This document shows positions 1-12,576 of a stretch of 64,000 nucleotides of DNA, piece after piece (position 1 is the stretch's first letter; each line of letters opens with the position of its first letter). Location of the stretch: NCBI RefSeq assembly GCF_024679245.1, contig NC_090177.1, positions 47,251,877-47,315,876 of the forward strand. Direction: 5' to 3'. The position numbers were made by a program, and so were the translations under genes. The notes below the pieces were generated by a model. That model worked only from the letters and a program-made list of their open reading frames with translations. It was not told the origin of the DNA and ran no database searches. The stretch comes from Pseudorasbora parva (Eukaryota > Chordata > Actinopteri > Cypriniformes > Gobionidae).

Positions 1-877
1 TCTGGACCCCTCAGGGTGGAGCTTAGACTGGCAAATGGTCAATGTGTCACCAAAGGCTGTGCAGAAGGCAAGTGTCTGTCCAAGTATGGAGGATTTTCTA
101 CAACTCCAGGTTGCAGCAGTTTCTGTTTAAATGCTGCGTTCTTCCTCAGGGGACGAGGCGTACACCTCTTACTACAGTGATGCTGATTATCCGGTCACAA
201 AAGTCCTGCGGGAGCCGGTGTTTGTTGAGGTGCGGGTTTTGGAGAGGACTGACCCCAACATTGTCCTGATGCTGGGACGTTGCTGGGCGACATCAACCCC
301 CAGTCCACTCAGTCTACCCCAGTGGGACCTTCTGGTCGATGGGTGAGTAAGGCTGGTCTTCATCCAGCTAGTGTGCTGTAAGGCCTTTCTGACTGCCCCT
401 TTGCCTTCCAGATGCCCTTACCGGGATGACCGTTACCTGACCACACTGGTTCCGGTGGCTGGATCTTCTGGTCTTCAGTTCCCAACCCACTACAAGCGCT
501 TTGTTGTGAAGATGTTTACATTTGTGGATCCAGCATCACTGGCTCCTCTGCAGGAAACCGTATGCTCCACAGCCTTGCCTGAACCCTTAATATTAGTCTT
601 TTTATAGTGGTTTCTGTGGCTTGACCCTTTTCCCCCTCTGTTAGATCATCATCCACTGTAGTACAGCGGTGTGCCATCCCTCTTCTGGCTCCTGTGAGCA
701 AAGCTGTGCTAGGAAAAGTGAGTGCTAGCTGTAAACTGACTTCAGGAACCATGAGAATTTGGTTTTTAAATGCCCCTCAATTCTACCATTTCTCTTCCAG
801 GAAGAGATGCTGATGTCAAGACAATCTCTAGTGGACAAACTGTGGTGTCTAGTGGAGAAGTTACTCTGGTCATGTGA
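1..877 (+). CDS. zp2: Egg-envelope ZP protein, copy A (3' part only)
   Basis: The left window edge cuts this copy inside exon 4. Coding pieces are 1-67, 150-342, 412-559, 645-717 and 801-877, read from position 1 as the start of a codon (SGPLRVELRL). It encodes the second half of the ZP domain, the dibasic processing site RKRR and the short C-terminal tail ending in LVM and TGA. An AATAAA signal lies at 891-896. One difference from the other copies is seen at the start of exon 7, where the codons read Ile-Ile-Ile instead of Ile-Phe-Ile. The downstream spacer carries an L2 insertion absent from the other spacers. Confidence 0.9.
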
Positions 878-1329
878 CTTTAGTGGTCTTAATAAACTTC
901 TTAACTCAACATCAGTGTCTCTTTGGTATTGCTCTTTCATGACTGTTCTCAGTTTGCATTATTGGCCCACTACTTGCCTAATCCACACTAAGAATATTTG
1001 CAATGGGTTGACTTGGAGTCCAATGTACATGTGTAGACTCATCCCCTCTGTCATAATCAAGGAGTCAAGGGTCTGTCCCTATAAACCTCCCCTGTCCACT
1101 TGTGACACACTCCAAACTGGTGACAGGGATTATCCTCCACCTTGGTATCAAATGCACTTCTGTCAAGACCACTATCCTCAGATGATACAATTAAAACATA
1201 ATTTCGATTGGTGGTATGGTTCTGTTCTGGGCAAGCACTCCCTGTGCATCATGAATAAGAGCAGTGATAAACCCCCATAAAGCAATGCTGATATCCCCCA
1301 ATCACTACTAATGAAAGCTCTGACGGGCA

Positions 1330-3987
1330 ACCCTAAGTATTTATTCGATACAGTGGCTAAATTATCAAAAAATAAAGCTTCAGCTTCTGATGTTTGTAAA
1401 CAACACAGCAGTAATGACTTTATGAACTTCTTTACTAGTAAGATTGATAATATTAGGAATAAAATTATAACCATGCAGCCGTCTATTACAGTATCACTTC
1501 AGACAGAGCACTGCAGGGTCACTGAGGAAAAATTACACTCATTCACTGCTATAGGAGGAGAAGAACTGGCTAAACTTGTAAAATCATCAAAATCAACAAC
1601 ATGTATGCTTGACCCTATACCGACTAGGCTATTAAAAGAGATACTTCCAGAGGTCATAGAGCCTCTGCTTAATATCATTAATTCATCTTTGACATTAGGA
1701 TATGTACCGAAAACTTTTAAGTTGGCTATAATTAAACCACTTATTAAAAAAACACAACTTGATCCTAAAGAATTAGTCAATTACAGGCCAATCTCGAATC
1801 TACCGTTTCTATCAAAAATACTAGAAAAGGCCGTGTCTTCACAATTATGTTCTTTTTTAGAAAGAAATGGTATATGTGAGGATTTCCAGTCAGGATTTAG
1901 ACCGTATCATAGCACTGAGACTGCTCTAATTAGAGTTACAAATGATTTACTCTTATCATCTGATCGTGGTTGTATCTCTCTATTAGTGTTACTCGATCTT
2001 AGCGCTGCATTTGATACTATCGATCACAATATTCTTCTGAATAGAATCGAAAATTATGTTGGCGTTAGTGGAACTGCTTTGGCATGGTTTAAATCGTACT
2101 TATCTGACCGTTATCAGTTTGTAGCAGTAAATGAAGAGATGTCACACCGATCACAAGTTCAGTATGGGGTACCGCAAGGCTCAGTGTTAGGACCGTTGCT
2201 TTTCACCCTGTATATGCTACCACTGGGAGATATCATTAGGAAACATGGCGTTAGTTTTCATTGTTATGCTGACGATACTCAGCTCTATATTTCCTCACGC
2301 CCGGATGAAACCTACCAATTCACAAGATTAACAGAATGCATAGCTGATATAAAAAATTGGATGAATAGTAATTTTCTGCAACTTAATTCAGATAAAACTG
2401 AATTTTTAATTATTGGACAGAAAAGCTCCACAAGTAGTAACCGAGAATACTGTCTAACACTTGATGAGTGCTCTGTCAAGCCCTCGTCGTCAGTGAGGAA
2501 CCTGGGTGTGCTCTTTGATACCAATCTTTCATTTGAAAGCCACGTTTCTAGCATCTGTAAAACCGCATTCTATCATCTTAAAAATATATCTAAATTACGG
2601 CACATGCTTTCAATGCAAAATGCTGAACAGTTAGTACATGCGTTCATGAGCTCAAGGCTAGATTATTGTAATGCTCTACTGGGTGGTTGCCCTGCTCGCT
2701 TAATAAACAAACTCCAGCTAGTCCAAAATGCAGCAGCTAGAGTTCTTACTAGAACCAGGAAGTATGATCATATTAGTCCAGTTCTGTCAACACTGCACTG
2801 GCTCCCTATTAAACATCGCATACATTTTAAAATCTTGCTTATTACTTACAAAGCACTAAATAGTTTAGCTCCCCGGTACTTAAGCGAGCTCTTAACGCAT
2901 TATACCCCATCACGTCGATTGCGGTCTCAAAACTCTGGCCAGTTGATAATACCTAGAATATCTAAATCAACTGCAGGCGGTCGATCATTTTCCTATTTAG
3001 CTCCTAAATTGTGGAATAGTCTTCCTAGCATTGTTCGGGAAGCAGACACACTCTGTCAGTTTAAATCTAGACTAAAAACACATCTCTTTACTATGGCATA
3101 CACATAGAACATTTTTAACTTTCATTATTCAGATCAATTGACTGATTGTTAGGCTGCATTAACTAGGTCAGCCGGAACCGGGAACACTTCCCATAACACC
3201 TGATGTACTAGTTACATCATAAAAAGAGTGACATCTACGCTAATGTTAGTCTCTCTGTTTATCCCGAGGTTTATCCCGGATCTGGGCCCTGTCCGGATCG
3301 GATGGTGGACCTGCCTGGACATGACCAACGCATCCTGGAGTGTCTGCTGAGCCGTGTCAAATGGTGTCTCCTCCGAATTTGCCTCACTGGCACGACATGC
3401 TCAAAACCCGTCTTCGGCGCAATAATTCCGATCTTTCATGTATTCATACTCATGTGTAATTGACGCCCCATCCTAAATAAATCTGTCTCTTCCGTGATAC
3501 CCTGAAAATTTTGAATAATCCGATCTAATATGATTTCCGACCTGTAAGGTTGCCAGAATAATAATCTTACACGGTGTGTTAATAGGCCAGAGGAGAACTG
3601 GCACCCCGACTGAGTCTGGTTTCTCCCAAGGTTTATTTTTCTCCATCATGCCCCGATGGAGTTTTGGTTCCTTGCCACTGTCGCCTTTGGCTTGGCTTGC
3701 TCAGTTGGGGACACTAAAAATATGATTAAAGTTATTCAACTTATTATACAAATAAAATATATGAATTAGGTCTTATTTAATTCTATAAACTATAATACTG
3801 ATCTGCCAACATTGTCGCTATATGATAAATTAAAATAAGCTGATAACATCACTGTTTTCTCCAGTACGGCTGTACAGCCAAATCTAATTTTGTCGCAATA
3901 TTACCCTGTTTGACACTGTGAAGCTGCTTTGACACAATCGTGATTGTAAAAGCGCTATATAAATAAAGTTGATTGATTGATTGATTG
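1330..3987 (+). mobile_element. L2-clade LINE, 5'-truncated, in the A-B spacer
   Basis: Other spacers read straight from CTGACGGGCA into TCGTATTCC. Here about 2.66 kb is inserted at that point. The insert carries a reverse-transcriptase frame and the typical fish L2 3' end, AGCGCTATATAAATAAAG followed by a TTGA microsatellite at 3970-3989. The endonuclease half is missing, the usual 5' truncation of LINE copies. No clear target-site duplication is visible. The upstream flank matches the spacer of other units exactly, so it inserted after this unit arose. Confidence 0.9.
1332..3107 (+). CDS. L2 LINE reverse transcriptase (partial, open frame)
   Basis: About 592 codons without a stop inside the LINE. 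Reverse-transcriptase motifs appear in order: [13 protein letters not shown] (finger region), [12 protein letters not shown] (motif with the first catalytic Asp), [11 protein letters not shown], and the catalytic YADD at 2265-2276, followed by the L2-type C-terminal region ([25 protein letters not shown]). The natural start is absent because the element is 5'-truncated; an ATG at 1311 belongs to ZP spacer DNA. The intact frame suggests a recent insertion. It is not expected to be mobile without its endonuclease domain and promoter. Confidence 0.88.
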   Translation, partial: PKYLFDTVAKLSKNKASASDVCKQHSSNDFMNFFTSKIDNIRNKIITMQPSITVSLQTEHCRVTEEKLHSFTAIGGEELAKLVKSSKSTTCMLDPIPTRLLKEILPEVIEPLLNIINSSLTLGYVPKTFKLAIIKPLIKKTQLDPKELVNYRPISNLPFLSKILEKAVSSQLCSFLERNGICEDFQSGFRPYHSTETALIRVTNDLLLSSDRGCISLLVLLDLSAAFDTIDHNILLNRIENYVGVSGTALAWFKSYLSDRYQFVAVNEEMSHRSQVQYGVPQGSVLGPLLFTLYMLPLGDIIRKHGVSFHCYADDTQLYISSRPDETYQFTRLTECIADIKNWMNSNFLQLNSDKTEFLIIGQKSSTSSNREYCLTLDECSVKPSSSVRNLGVLFDTNLSFESHVSSICKTAFYHLKNISKLRHMLSMQNAEQLVHAFMSSRLDYCNALLGGCPARLINKLQLVQNAAARVLTRTRKYDHISPVLSTLHWLPIKHRIHFKILLITYKALNSLAPRYLSELLTHYTPSRRLRSQNSGQLIIPRISKSTAGGRSFSYLAPKLWNSLPSIVREADTLCQFKSRLKTHLFTMAYT

Positions 3988-4969
3988 ATCGTATTCCTAT
4001 AGGTGGATGTACTCGGCTGATGAGAGCTTGACTAACGTGACCTGGCAGAGCTAATGGGGACAGGAGTTTACATTGGCAAAGATTGGAGCTAAGACAGTGG
4101 ACAAGGTCATCAGTGTTAGGAATGAGGAAGGCATTCCCTGTCCTTCATCTCGTTATTTCAAGACATGCAAATTAGTAGAGTTTCCACCTTTTAAACTGAT
4201 TGGAGTTGATGTTTTCCGATCATGGGACATCCAAATTAGGAACATGGTTAAAAAAGTACATCCTAGGATCTACTATCTTTGTGTTGCTAAAAAAAGCAGG
4301 ATTCCCTTGTGATGTTTTAACATAAATATCTTTGACTTTTATGCGGCCAGTTCTGGAGGAACGCTAGTCCAGTATGGGGAGATTACCTAAAGGTCTCTCT
4401 GAGTTAGAGAGGGTTTAAAAACATTGCAGCCGGATAAAAGGTATTCTGACATCAACACTCCCATTGCAGAGTGAGAGATGAGGCAAAGCCACCTTGCATA
4501 CTTTTACTTTATTAAGGACAATTCATCACCACTGCATTGCTTCCTGTCTGTGGCTCCAACACCTAGTTATCTACTACAGCAGCGCAGGACATTTGCCTTG
4601 CCCAGGAGTAAAACAAAAAGACATTAACTTTCTTTCATCCCACATGCTCTCAAATTGCTTTACAAATAACGTTTAGGTGTCTGGTTGTATGAAGTCTATT
4701 TCTGCTATATTTTTTTGTGTATTTGGGCTATATTACCTCACAGAATTTAATTATAATATTATATCAGAATTATTTGATTTTACTTGCTTTTTAGATTGTT
4801 TAAAAACCAGGTGTATATAATGCTAGTTAATACTTCAGCATGTCTACAAGCAAAGCGGAATGCACCAAACATCTACCCAAAGTACTTTGGGCATGCTCCA
4901 GAAGCAAACCTGAACATGAACCTTTTTACTTGTCTTCAATATGACGAATCTGACCAACTGGGATCAAAA

Positions 4970-5153
4970 AATATCACGTGCATAATTTTGAGAACCAATG
5001 AGAATCTTCTGGCAGCATAAGCTCCCATTTGGGCATGTCTGGAGAATCATGACTGTTAATGAAGAGGGAGGGATTATCGTTAATTAGCCAAAATCTGTAG
5101 AATACAAAAAGACCAAAGGGCAGCATCTCAACAGTGTAACTATCTGTTGAACA
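4970..5153 (+). promoter_or_regulatory. Upstream region of ZP copy B
   Basis: Within 180 bp of the start codon are a CACGTG E-box (4975-4980), a CCAAT box (4995-4999) and an A-rich TATA-like stretch AATACAAAAA (5101-5110), 44-53 bp before the ATG. Fish zp genes are known to be driven in oocytes through E-boxes by FIGLA; whether this palindromic E-box is the one used is inference. The same three elements recur at 8682, 8702 and 8808 (copy C), 12398 and 12418 (D), and 16081 and 16101 (E). Confidence 0.5.
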
Positions 5154-7242
5154 ATGACAGGAAGTTGGTGTGCAGTGCAGTCTCTGGCACTTTGTGTGTG
5201 GTTTTGTGCTTTCTGTCATGCTGTTCCACAGTGGAGTAATCTGCCCCAGAATCCCCAAGCTCTGATGTTACAGCAAACTGACCAGCGGCTTCAGAAGCAA
5301 GCTAGTCAGTCTCCTCAGTGGGTTCAACAGCAAGCTAGTCAGCAGGTTCAGAAGCCAGCTAGTCAGTCTCCTCAGTGGGTTCAACAGCAAGCTAGTCAGC
5401 AGGTTCAGAAGCCAGCTAGTCAGTCTCCTCAGTGGGTTCAACAGCAGGCTAGTCAGCAGGTTCAGAAGCCAGCTAGTCAGTCTCCTCAGTGGGTTCAACA
5501 GCAGGCTAGTCAGCAGGTTCAGAAGCCAGCTAGTCAGTCTCCTCAGTGGGTTCAACAGCAAGCTAGTCAGTCTCCTCAGTGGGTTCAACAGCAAGCTAGT
5601 CAACAGCAGGTTCAGCCTAAGCAGCCAGTGGTGCAGGCAGAGCCCCTTGACAAATGTGCTGTAGCTGATTATGAGCAGATCCAATGTGGCCCAGCTGGTA
5701 CCAGTGGTGCTGAGTGTGAAGCGCTCAACTGCTGCTTTAACGGACAGCAGTGCTACTATGGGAAGGCGGGTAAGAGTGTTGAGTCAATGTGAAGGGTTTC
5801 CTGTTAAACTTCTCTTCAGCAATAACCTGCTCTCTTACCCTGTTCCAGTGACTGTCCAGTGTATAAGAGATGGTCAGTTTGTGGTAGTGGTGGCTAGAGA
5901 TGTTACTCTGCCTCGATTGAGCCTGGATTCAGTCCGTCTCCTGGGTGGAAATGACCCACCTTGCAGTCCTGTGGGATCCACACCTTCCTTTGCTATATAC
6001 CAGTTCCCTGTCACTGCATGTGGCACGAGCATGATGGTGGGTAGCTGCTTGTGCTTCTGTTCTGCTTAGAAAAGGACTGGATGCCAACAGTTACTATTTG
6101 CAGGAGGATGGTGGCTATGTGGTGTATGAAAACAGGATGACCTCCTCGTATGAAGTGGGTGTCGGACTGCTTGGTTCCATCACAAGGGACAGCCATTTTG
6201 AGTAGGTGCTTTTTACACTTGTAGCACTTGTCAAGTATTAACATTTATGCTAAAGCTCCCTGTTTGTTGTACAGGCTTCTCTTCCAGTGTAGGTACTCTG
6301 GTACTTCTGTGGAAGCTCTGGTTGTGGAGGTCAACACTGTTCCTGCACCTCCACCAGTAGCTGCTTCTGGACCCCTCAGGGTGGAGCTTAGACTGGCAAA
6401 TGGTCAATGTGTCACCAAAGGCTGTGCAGAAGGCAAGTGTCTGTCCAAGTATGGAGGATTTTCTACAACTCCAGGTTGCAGCAGTTTCTGTTTAAATGCT
6501 GCGTTCTTCCTCAGGGGACGAGGCGTACACCTCTTACTACAGTGATGCTGATTATCCGGTCACAAAAGTCCTGCGGGAGCCGGTGTTTGTTGAGGTGCGG
6601 GTTTTGGAGAGGACTGACCCCAACATTGTCCTGATGCTGGGACGTTGCTGGGCGACATCAACCCCCAGTCCACTCAGTCTACCCCAGTGGGACCTTCTGG
6701 TCGATGGGTGAGTAAGGCTGGTCTTCATCCAGCTAGTGTGCTGTAAGGCCTTTCTGACTGCCCCTTTGCCTTCCAGATGCCCTTACCGGGATGACCGTTA
6801 CCTGACCACACTGGTTCCGGTGGCTGGATCTTCTGGTCTTCAGTTCCCAACCCACTACAAGCGCTTTGTTGTGAAGATGTTTACATTTGTGGATCCAGCA
6901 TCACTGGCTCCTCTGCAGGAAACCGTATGCTCCACAGCCTTGCCTGAACCCTTAATATTAGTCTTTTTATAGTGGTTTCTGTGGCTTGACCCTTTTCCCC
7001 CTCTGTTAGATCTTCATCCACTGTAGTACAGCGGTGTGCCATCCCTCTTCTGGCTCCTGTGAGCAAAGCTGTGCTAGGAAAAGTGAGTGCTAGCTGTAAA
7101 CTGACTTCAGGAACCATGAGAATTTGGTTTTTAAATGCCCCTCAATTCTACCATTTCTCTTCCAGGAAGAGATGCTGATGTCAAGACAATCTCTAGTGGA
7201 CAAACTGTGGTGTCTAGTGGAGAAGTTACTCTGGTCATGTGA
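5154..7242 (+). CDS. zp2: Egg-envelope ZP protein, copy B (complete)
   Basis: Eight exons: 5154-5769, 5849-6036, 6104-6201, 6275-6432, 6515-6707, 6777-6924, 7010-7082 and 7166-7242; phases all match and give 516 residues. In order: signal peptide (about 1-22), Q-rich repeats (about 45-145; six 11-residue ASQSPQWVQQQ and four 8-residue ASQQVQKP modules), P-type trefoil domain (about 166-205, with CC and YYGKA), ZP domain (206 to about 489), RKRR processing site (490-493) and a 23-residue tail. There is no transmembrane segment, as usual for secreted fish egg-coat proteins. Intron 4 begins with GC. Residue 290 is Leu here, Pro in the later copies. AATAAA is at 7256-7261. Family: fish ZPB (zp2 in zebrafish naming, related to mammalian ZP1/ZP4). 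Confidence 0.93.
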
Positions 7243-8860
7243 CTTTAGTGGTCTTAATAAACTTCTTAACTCAACATCAGTGTCTCTTTGGTATTGCTCT
7301 TTCATGACTGTTCTCAGTTTGCATTATTGGCCCACTACTTGCCTAATCCACACTAAGAATATTTGCAATGGGTTGACTTGGAGTCCAATGTACATGTGTA
7401 GACTCATCCCCTCTGTCATAATCAAGGAGTCAAGGGTCTGTCCCTATAAACCTCCCCTGTCCACTTGTGACACACTCCAAACTGGTGACAGGGATTATCC
7501 TCCACCTTGGTATCAAATGCACTTCTGTCAAGACCACTATCCTCAGATGATACAATTAAAACATAATTTCGATTGGTGGTATGGTTCTGTTCTGGGCAAG
7601 CACTCCCTGTGCATCATGAATAAGAGCAGTGATAAACCCCCATAAAGCAATGCTGATATCCCCCAATCACTACTAATGAAAGCTCTGACGGGCATCGTAT
7701 TCCTATAGGTGGATGTACTCGGCTGATGAGAGCTTGACTAACGTGACCTGGCAGAGCTAATGGGGACAGGAGCTTACATTGGCAAAGATTGGAGCTAAGA
7801 CAGTGGACAAGGTCATCAGTGTTAGGAATGAGGAAGGCATTCCCTGTCCTTCATCTCGTTATTTCAAGACATGCAAATTAGTAGAGTTTCCACCTTTTAA
7901 ACTGATTGGAGTTGATGTCTTCCGATCATGGGACATCCAAATTAGGAACATGGTTAAAAAAAGTACATCCTAGGATCTACTATCTTTGTGTTGCTAAAAA
8001 AAGCAGGATTCCCTTGTGATGTTTTAACATAAATATCTTTGACTTTTATGCGGCCAGTTCTGGAGGAACGCTAGCCCAGTATGGGGAGATTACCTAAAGG
8101 TCTCTCTGAGTTAGAGAGGGTTTAAAAACATTGCAGCCGGATAAAAGGTATTCTGACATCAACACTCCCATTGCAGAGTGAGAGATGAGGCAAAGCCACC
8201 TTGCATACTTTTACTTTATTAAGGACAATTCATCACCACTGCATTGCTTCCTGTCTGTGGCTCCAACACCTAGTTATCTACTACAGCAGCGCAGGACATT
8301 TGCCTTGCCCAGGAGTAAAACAAAAAGACATTAACTTTCTTTCATCCCACATGCTCTCAAATTGCTTTACAAATAACGTTTAGGTGTCTGGTTGTATGAA
8401 GTCTATTTCTGCTATATTTTTTTGTGTATTTGGGCTATATTACCTCACAGAATTTAATTATAATATTATATCTGAATTATTTGATTTTACTTGCTTTTTA
8501 GATTGTTTAAAAACCAGGTGTATATAATGCTAGTTAATACTTCAGCATGTCTACAAGCAAAGCGGAATGCACCAAACATCTACCCAAAGTACTTTGGGCA
8601 TGCTCCAGTAGCAAACCTGAACATGAACCTTTTTACTTGTCTTCAATATGACGAATCTGACCAACTGGGATCAAAAAATATCACGTGCATAATTTTGAGA
8701 ACCAATGAGAATCTTCTGGTAGCATAAGCTCCCATTTGGGCATGTCTGGAGAATCATGACTGTTAATGAAGAGGGAGGGATTATCGTTAATTAGCCAAAA
8801 TCTGTAGAATACAAAAAGACCAAAGGGCAGCATCTCAACAGTGTAACTATCTGTTGAACA
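7243..8860. other. ZP intergenic spacer (B-C), representative
   Basis: About 1.6 kb between the stop of copy B and the start of copy C. It holds the polyadenylation signal, then AT-rich DNA with only short chance frames, and the E-box/CCAAT/TATA-like promoter elements at its 3' end. Spacers at 10959-12576 and 14642-16259 are nearly identical; 18325-20651 is the same with a MITE inserted, and 878-5153 the same with an L2 inserted. I see no further gene. Confidence 0.85.
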
Positions 8861-10958
8861 ATGACAGGAAGTTGGTGTGCAGTGCAGTCTCTGGCACTTT
8901 GTGTGTGGTTTTGTGCTTTCTGTCATGCTGTTCCACAGTGGAGTAATCTGCCCCAGAATCCCCAAGCTCTGATGTTACAGCAAACTGACCAGCGGCTTCA
9001 GAAGCAAGCTAGTCAGTCTCCTCAGTGGGTTCAACAGCAAGCTAGTCAGTCTCCTCAGTGGGTTCAACGGCAAGCTAGTCAGTCTCCTCAGTGGGTTCAA
9101 CAGCAAGCTAGTCAGCAGGTTCAGAAGCCAGCTAGTCAGTCTCCTCAGTGGGTTCAACAGCAGGCTAGTCAGCAGGTTCAGAAGCCAGCTAGTCAGTCTC
9201 CACAGTGGGTTCAACAGCAGGCTAGTCAGCAGGTTCAGAAGCCAGCTAGTCAGTCTCCTCAGTGGGTTCAACAGCAAGCTAGTCAGTCTCCTCAGTGGGT
9301 TCAACAGCAAGCTAGTCAACAGCAGGTTCAGCCTAAGCAGCCAGTGGTGCAGGCAGAGCCCCTTGACAAATGTGCTGTAGCTGATTATGAGCAGATCCAA
9401 TGTGGCCCAGCTGGTACCAGTGGTGCTGAGTGTGAAGCGCTCAACTGCTGCTTTAACGGACAGCAGTGCTACTATGGGAAGGCGGGTAAGAGTGTTGAGT
9501 CAATGTGAAGGGTTTCCTGTTAAACTTCTCTTCAGCAATAACCTGCTCTCTTACCCTGTTCCAGTGACTGTCCAGTGTATAAGAGATGGTCAGTTTGTGG
9601 TAGTGGTGGCTAGAGATGTTACTCTGCCTCGATTGAGCCTGGATTCAGTCCGTCTCCTGGGTGGAAATGACCCACCTTGCAGTCCTGTGGGATCCACACC
9701 TTCCTTTGCTATATACCAGTTCCCTGTCACTGCATGTGGCACGAGCATGATGGTGGGTAGCTGCTTGTGCTTCTGTTCTGCTTAGAAAAGGACTGGATGC
9801 CAACAGTTACTATTTGCAGGAGGATGGTGGCTATGTGGTGTATGAAAACAGGATGACCTCCTCGTATGAAGTGGGTGTCGGACCGCTTGGTTCCATCACA
9901 AGGGACAGCCATTTTGAGTAGGTGCTTTTTACACTTGTAGCACTTGTCAAGTATTAACATTTATGCTAAAGCTCCCTGTTTGTTGTACAGGCTTCTCTTC
10001 CAGTGTAGGTACTCTGGTACTTCTGTGGAAGCTCTGGTTGTGGAGGTCAACACTGTTCCTGCACCTCCACCAGTAGCTGCTTCTGGACCCCTCAGGGTGG
10101 AGCTTAGACTGGCAAATGGTCAATGTGTCACCAAAGGCTGTGCAGAAGGCAAGTGTCTGTCCAAGTATGGAGGATTTTCTACAACTCCAGGTTGCAGCAG
10201 TTTCTGTTTAAATGCTGCGTTCTTCCTCAGGGGACGAGGCGTACACCTCTTACTACAGTGATGCTGATTATCCGGTCACAAAAGTCCTGCGGGAGCCGGT
10301 GTTTGTTGAGGTGCGGGTTTTGGAGAGGACTGACCCCAACATTGTCCTGATGCTGGGACGTTGCTGGGCGACATCAACCCCCAGTCCACTCAGTCTACCC
10401 CAGTGGGACCTTCTGGTCGATGGGTGAGTAAGGCTGGTCTTCATCCAGCTAGTGTGCTGTAAGGCCTTTCTGACTGCCCCTTTGCCTTCCAGATGCCCTT
10501 ACCGGGATGACCGTTACCTGACCACACTGGTTCCGGTGGCTGGATCTTCTGGTCTTCAGTTCCCAACCCACTACAAGCGCTTTGTTGTGAAGATGTTTAC
10601 ATTTGTGGATCCAGCATCACTGGCTCCTCTGCAGGAAACCGTATGCTCCACAGCCTTGCCTGAACCCTTAATATTAGTCTTTTTATAGTGGTTTCTGTGG
10701 CTTGACCCTTTTCCCCCTCTGTTAGATCTTCATCCACTGTAGTACAGCGGTGTGCCATCCCTCTTCTGGCTCCTGTGAGCAAAGCTGTGCTAGGAAAAGT
10801 GAGTGCTAGCTGTAAACTGACTTCAGGAACCATGAGAATTTGGTTTTTAAATGCCCCTCAATTCTACCATTTCTCTTCCAGGAAGAGATGCTGATGTCAA
10901 GACAATCTCTAGTGGACAAACTGTGGTGTCTAGTGGAGAAGTTACTCTGGTCATGTGA
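8861..10958 (+). CDS. zp2: Egg-envelope ZP protein, copy C (complete)
   Basis: Exons: 8861-9485, 9565-9752, 9820-9917, 9991-10148, 10231-10423, 10493-10640, 10726-10798 and 10882-10958, giving 519 residues. Domain order is signal peptide, Q-rich repeats, trefoil, ZP domain, RKRR site and short tail. The repeat block has seven 11-residue and three 8-residue modules, starting with three 11-residue modules in a row; one carries Arg (QWVQRQ) instead of Gln. The rest of the protein matches the neighbouring copies almost exactly. GC donor at 10149. AATAAA at 10972-10977. Confidence 0.93.
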
Positions 10959-12576
10959 CTTTAGTGGTCTTAATAAACTTCTTAACTCAACATCAGTGTC
11001 TCTTTGGTATTGCTCTTTCATGACTGTTCTCAGTTTGCATTATTGGCCCACTACTTGCCTAATCCACACTAAGAATATTTGCAATGGGTTGACTTGGAGT
11101 CCAATGTACATGTGTAGACTCATCCCCTCTGTCATAATCAAGGAGTCAAGGGTCTGTCCCTATAAACCTCCCCTGTCCACTTGTGACACACTCCAAACTG
11201 GTGACAGGGATTATCCTCCACCTTGGTATCAAATGCACTTCTGTCAAGACCACTATCCTCAGATGATACAATTAAAACATAATTTCGATTGGTGGTATGG
11301 TTCTGTTCTGGGCAAGCACTCCCTGTGCATCATTAATAAGAGCAGTGATAAACCCCCATAAAGCAATGCTGATATCCCCCAATCACTACTAATGAAAGCT
11401 CTGACGGGCATCGTATTCCTATAGGTGGATGTACTCGGCTGATGAGAGCTTGACTAACGTGACCTGGCAGAGCTAATGGGGACAGGAGCTTACATTGGCA
11501 AAGATTGGAGCTAAGACAGTGGACAAGGTCATCAGTGTTAGGAATGAGGAAGGCATTCCCTGTCCTTCATCTCGTTATTTCAAGACATGCAAATTAGTAG
11601 AGTTTCCACCTTTTAAACTGATTGGAGTTGATGTCTTCCGATCATGGGACATCCAAATTAGGAACATGGTTAAAAAAAGTACATCCTAGGATCTACTATC
11701 TTTGTGTTGCTAAAAAAAGCAGGATTCCCTTGTGATGTTTTAACATAAATATCTTTGACTTTTATGCGGCCAGTTCTGGAGGAACGCTAGCCCAGTATGG
11801 GGAGATTACCTAAAGGTCTCTCTGAGTTAGAGAGGGTTTAAAAACATTGCAGCCGGATAAAAGGTATTCTGACATCAACACTCCCATTGCAGAGTGAGAG
11901 ATGAGGCAAAGCCACCTTGCATACTTTTACTTTATTAAGGACAATTCATCACCACTGCATTGCTTCCTGTCTGTGGCTCCAACACCTAGTTATCTACTAC
12001 AGCAGCGCAGGACATTTGCCTTGCCCAGGAGTAAAACAAAAAGACATTAACTTTCTTTCATCCCACATGCTCTCAAATTGCTTTACAAATAACGTTTAGG
12101 TGTCTGGTTGTATGAAGTCTATTTCTGCTATATTTTTTTGTGTATTTGGGCTATATTACCTCACAGAATTTAATTATAATATTATATCAGAATTATTTGA
12201 TTTTACTTGCTTTTTAGATTGTTTAAAAACCAGGTGTATATAATGCTAGTTAATACTTCAGCATGTCTACAAGCAAAGCGGAATGCACCAAACATCTACC
12301 CAAAGTACTTTGGGCATGCTCCAGTAGCAAACCTGAACATGAACCTTTTTACTTGTCTTCAATATGACGAATCTGACCAACTGGGATCAAAAAATATCAC
12401 GTGCATAATTTTGAGAACCAATGAGAATCTTCTGGTAGCATAAGCTCCCATTTGGGCATGTCTGGAGAATCATGACTGTTAATGAAGAGGGAGGGATTAT
12501 CGTTAATTAGCCAAAATCTGTAGAATACAAAAAGACCAAAGGGCAGCATCTCAACAGTGTAACTATCTGTTGAACA

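Noticed and set aside
5268..5684. Minus-strand open frames rich in Leu/Thr (LLLTSLLLNPLRR) opposite exon 1 of each ZP gene
   Set aside because: They are the complement of the Q-rich repeat; the plus strand has the signal peptide, trefoil and splice structure.
6228..6545. 105-codon frame through ZP exon 4 and intron 4
   Set aside because: It reads through the GC-AG intron into the wrong frame; splicing at AAG|GCAAGT restores the ZP domain.
7124..7645. 173-codon plus-strand frame over ZP exon 8 and the 3' flank, repeated in each unit
   Set aside because: It runs across the true exon in another frame and into the polyadenylation region; it is conserved only because the unit is duplicated.
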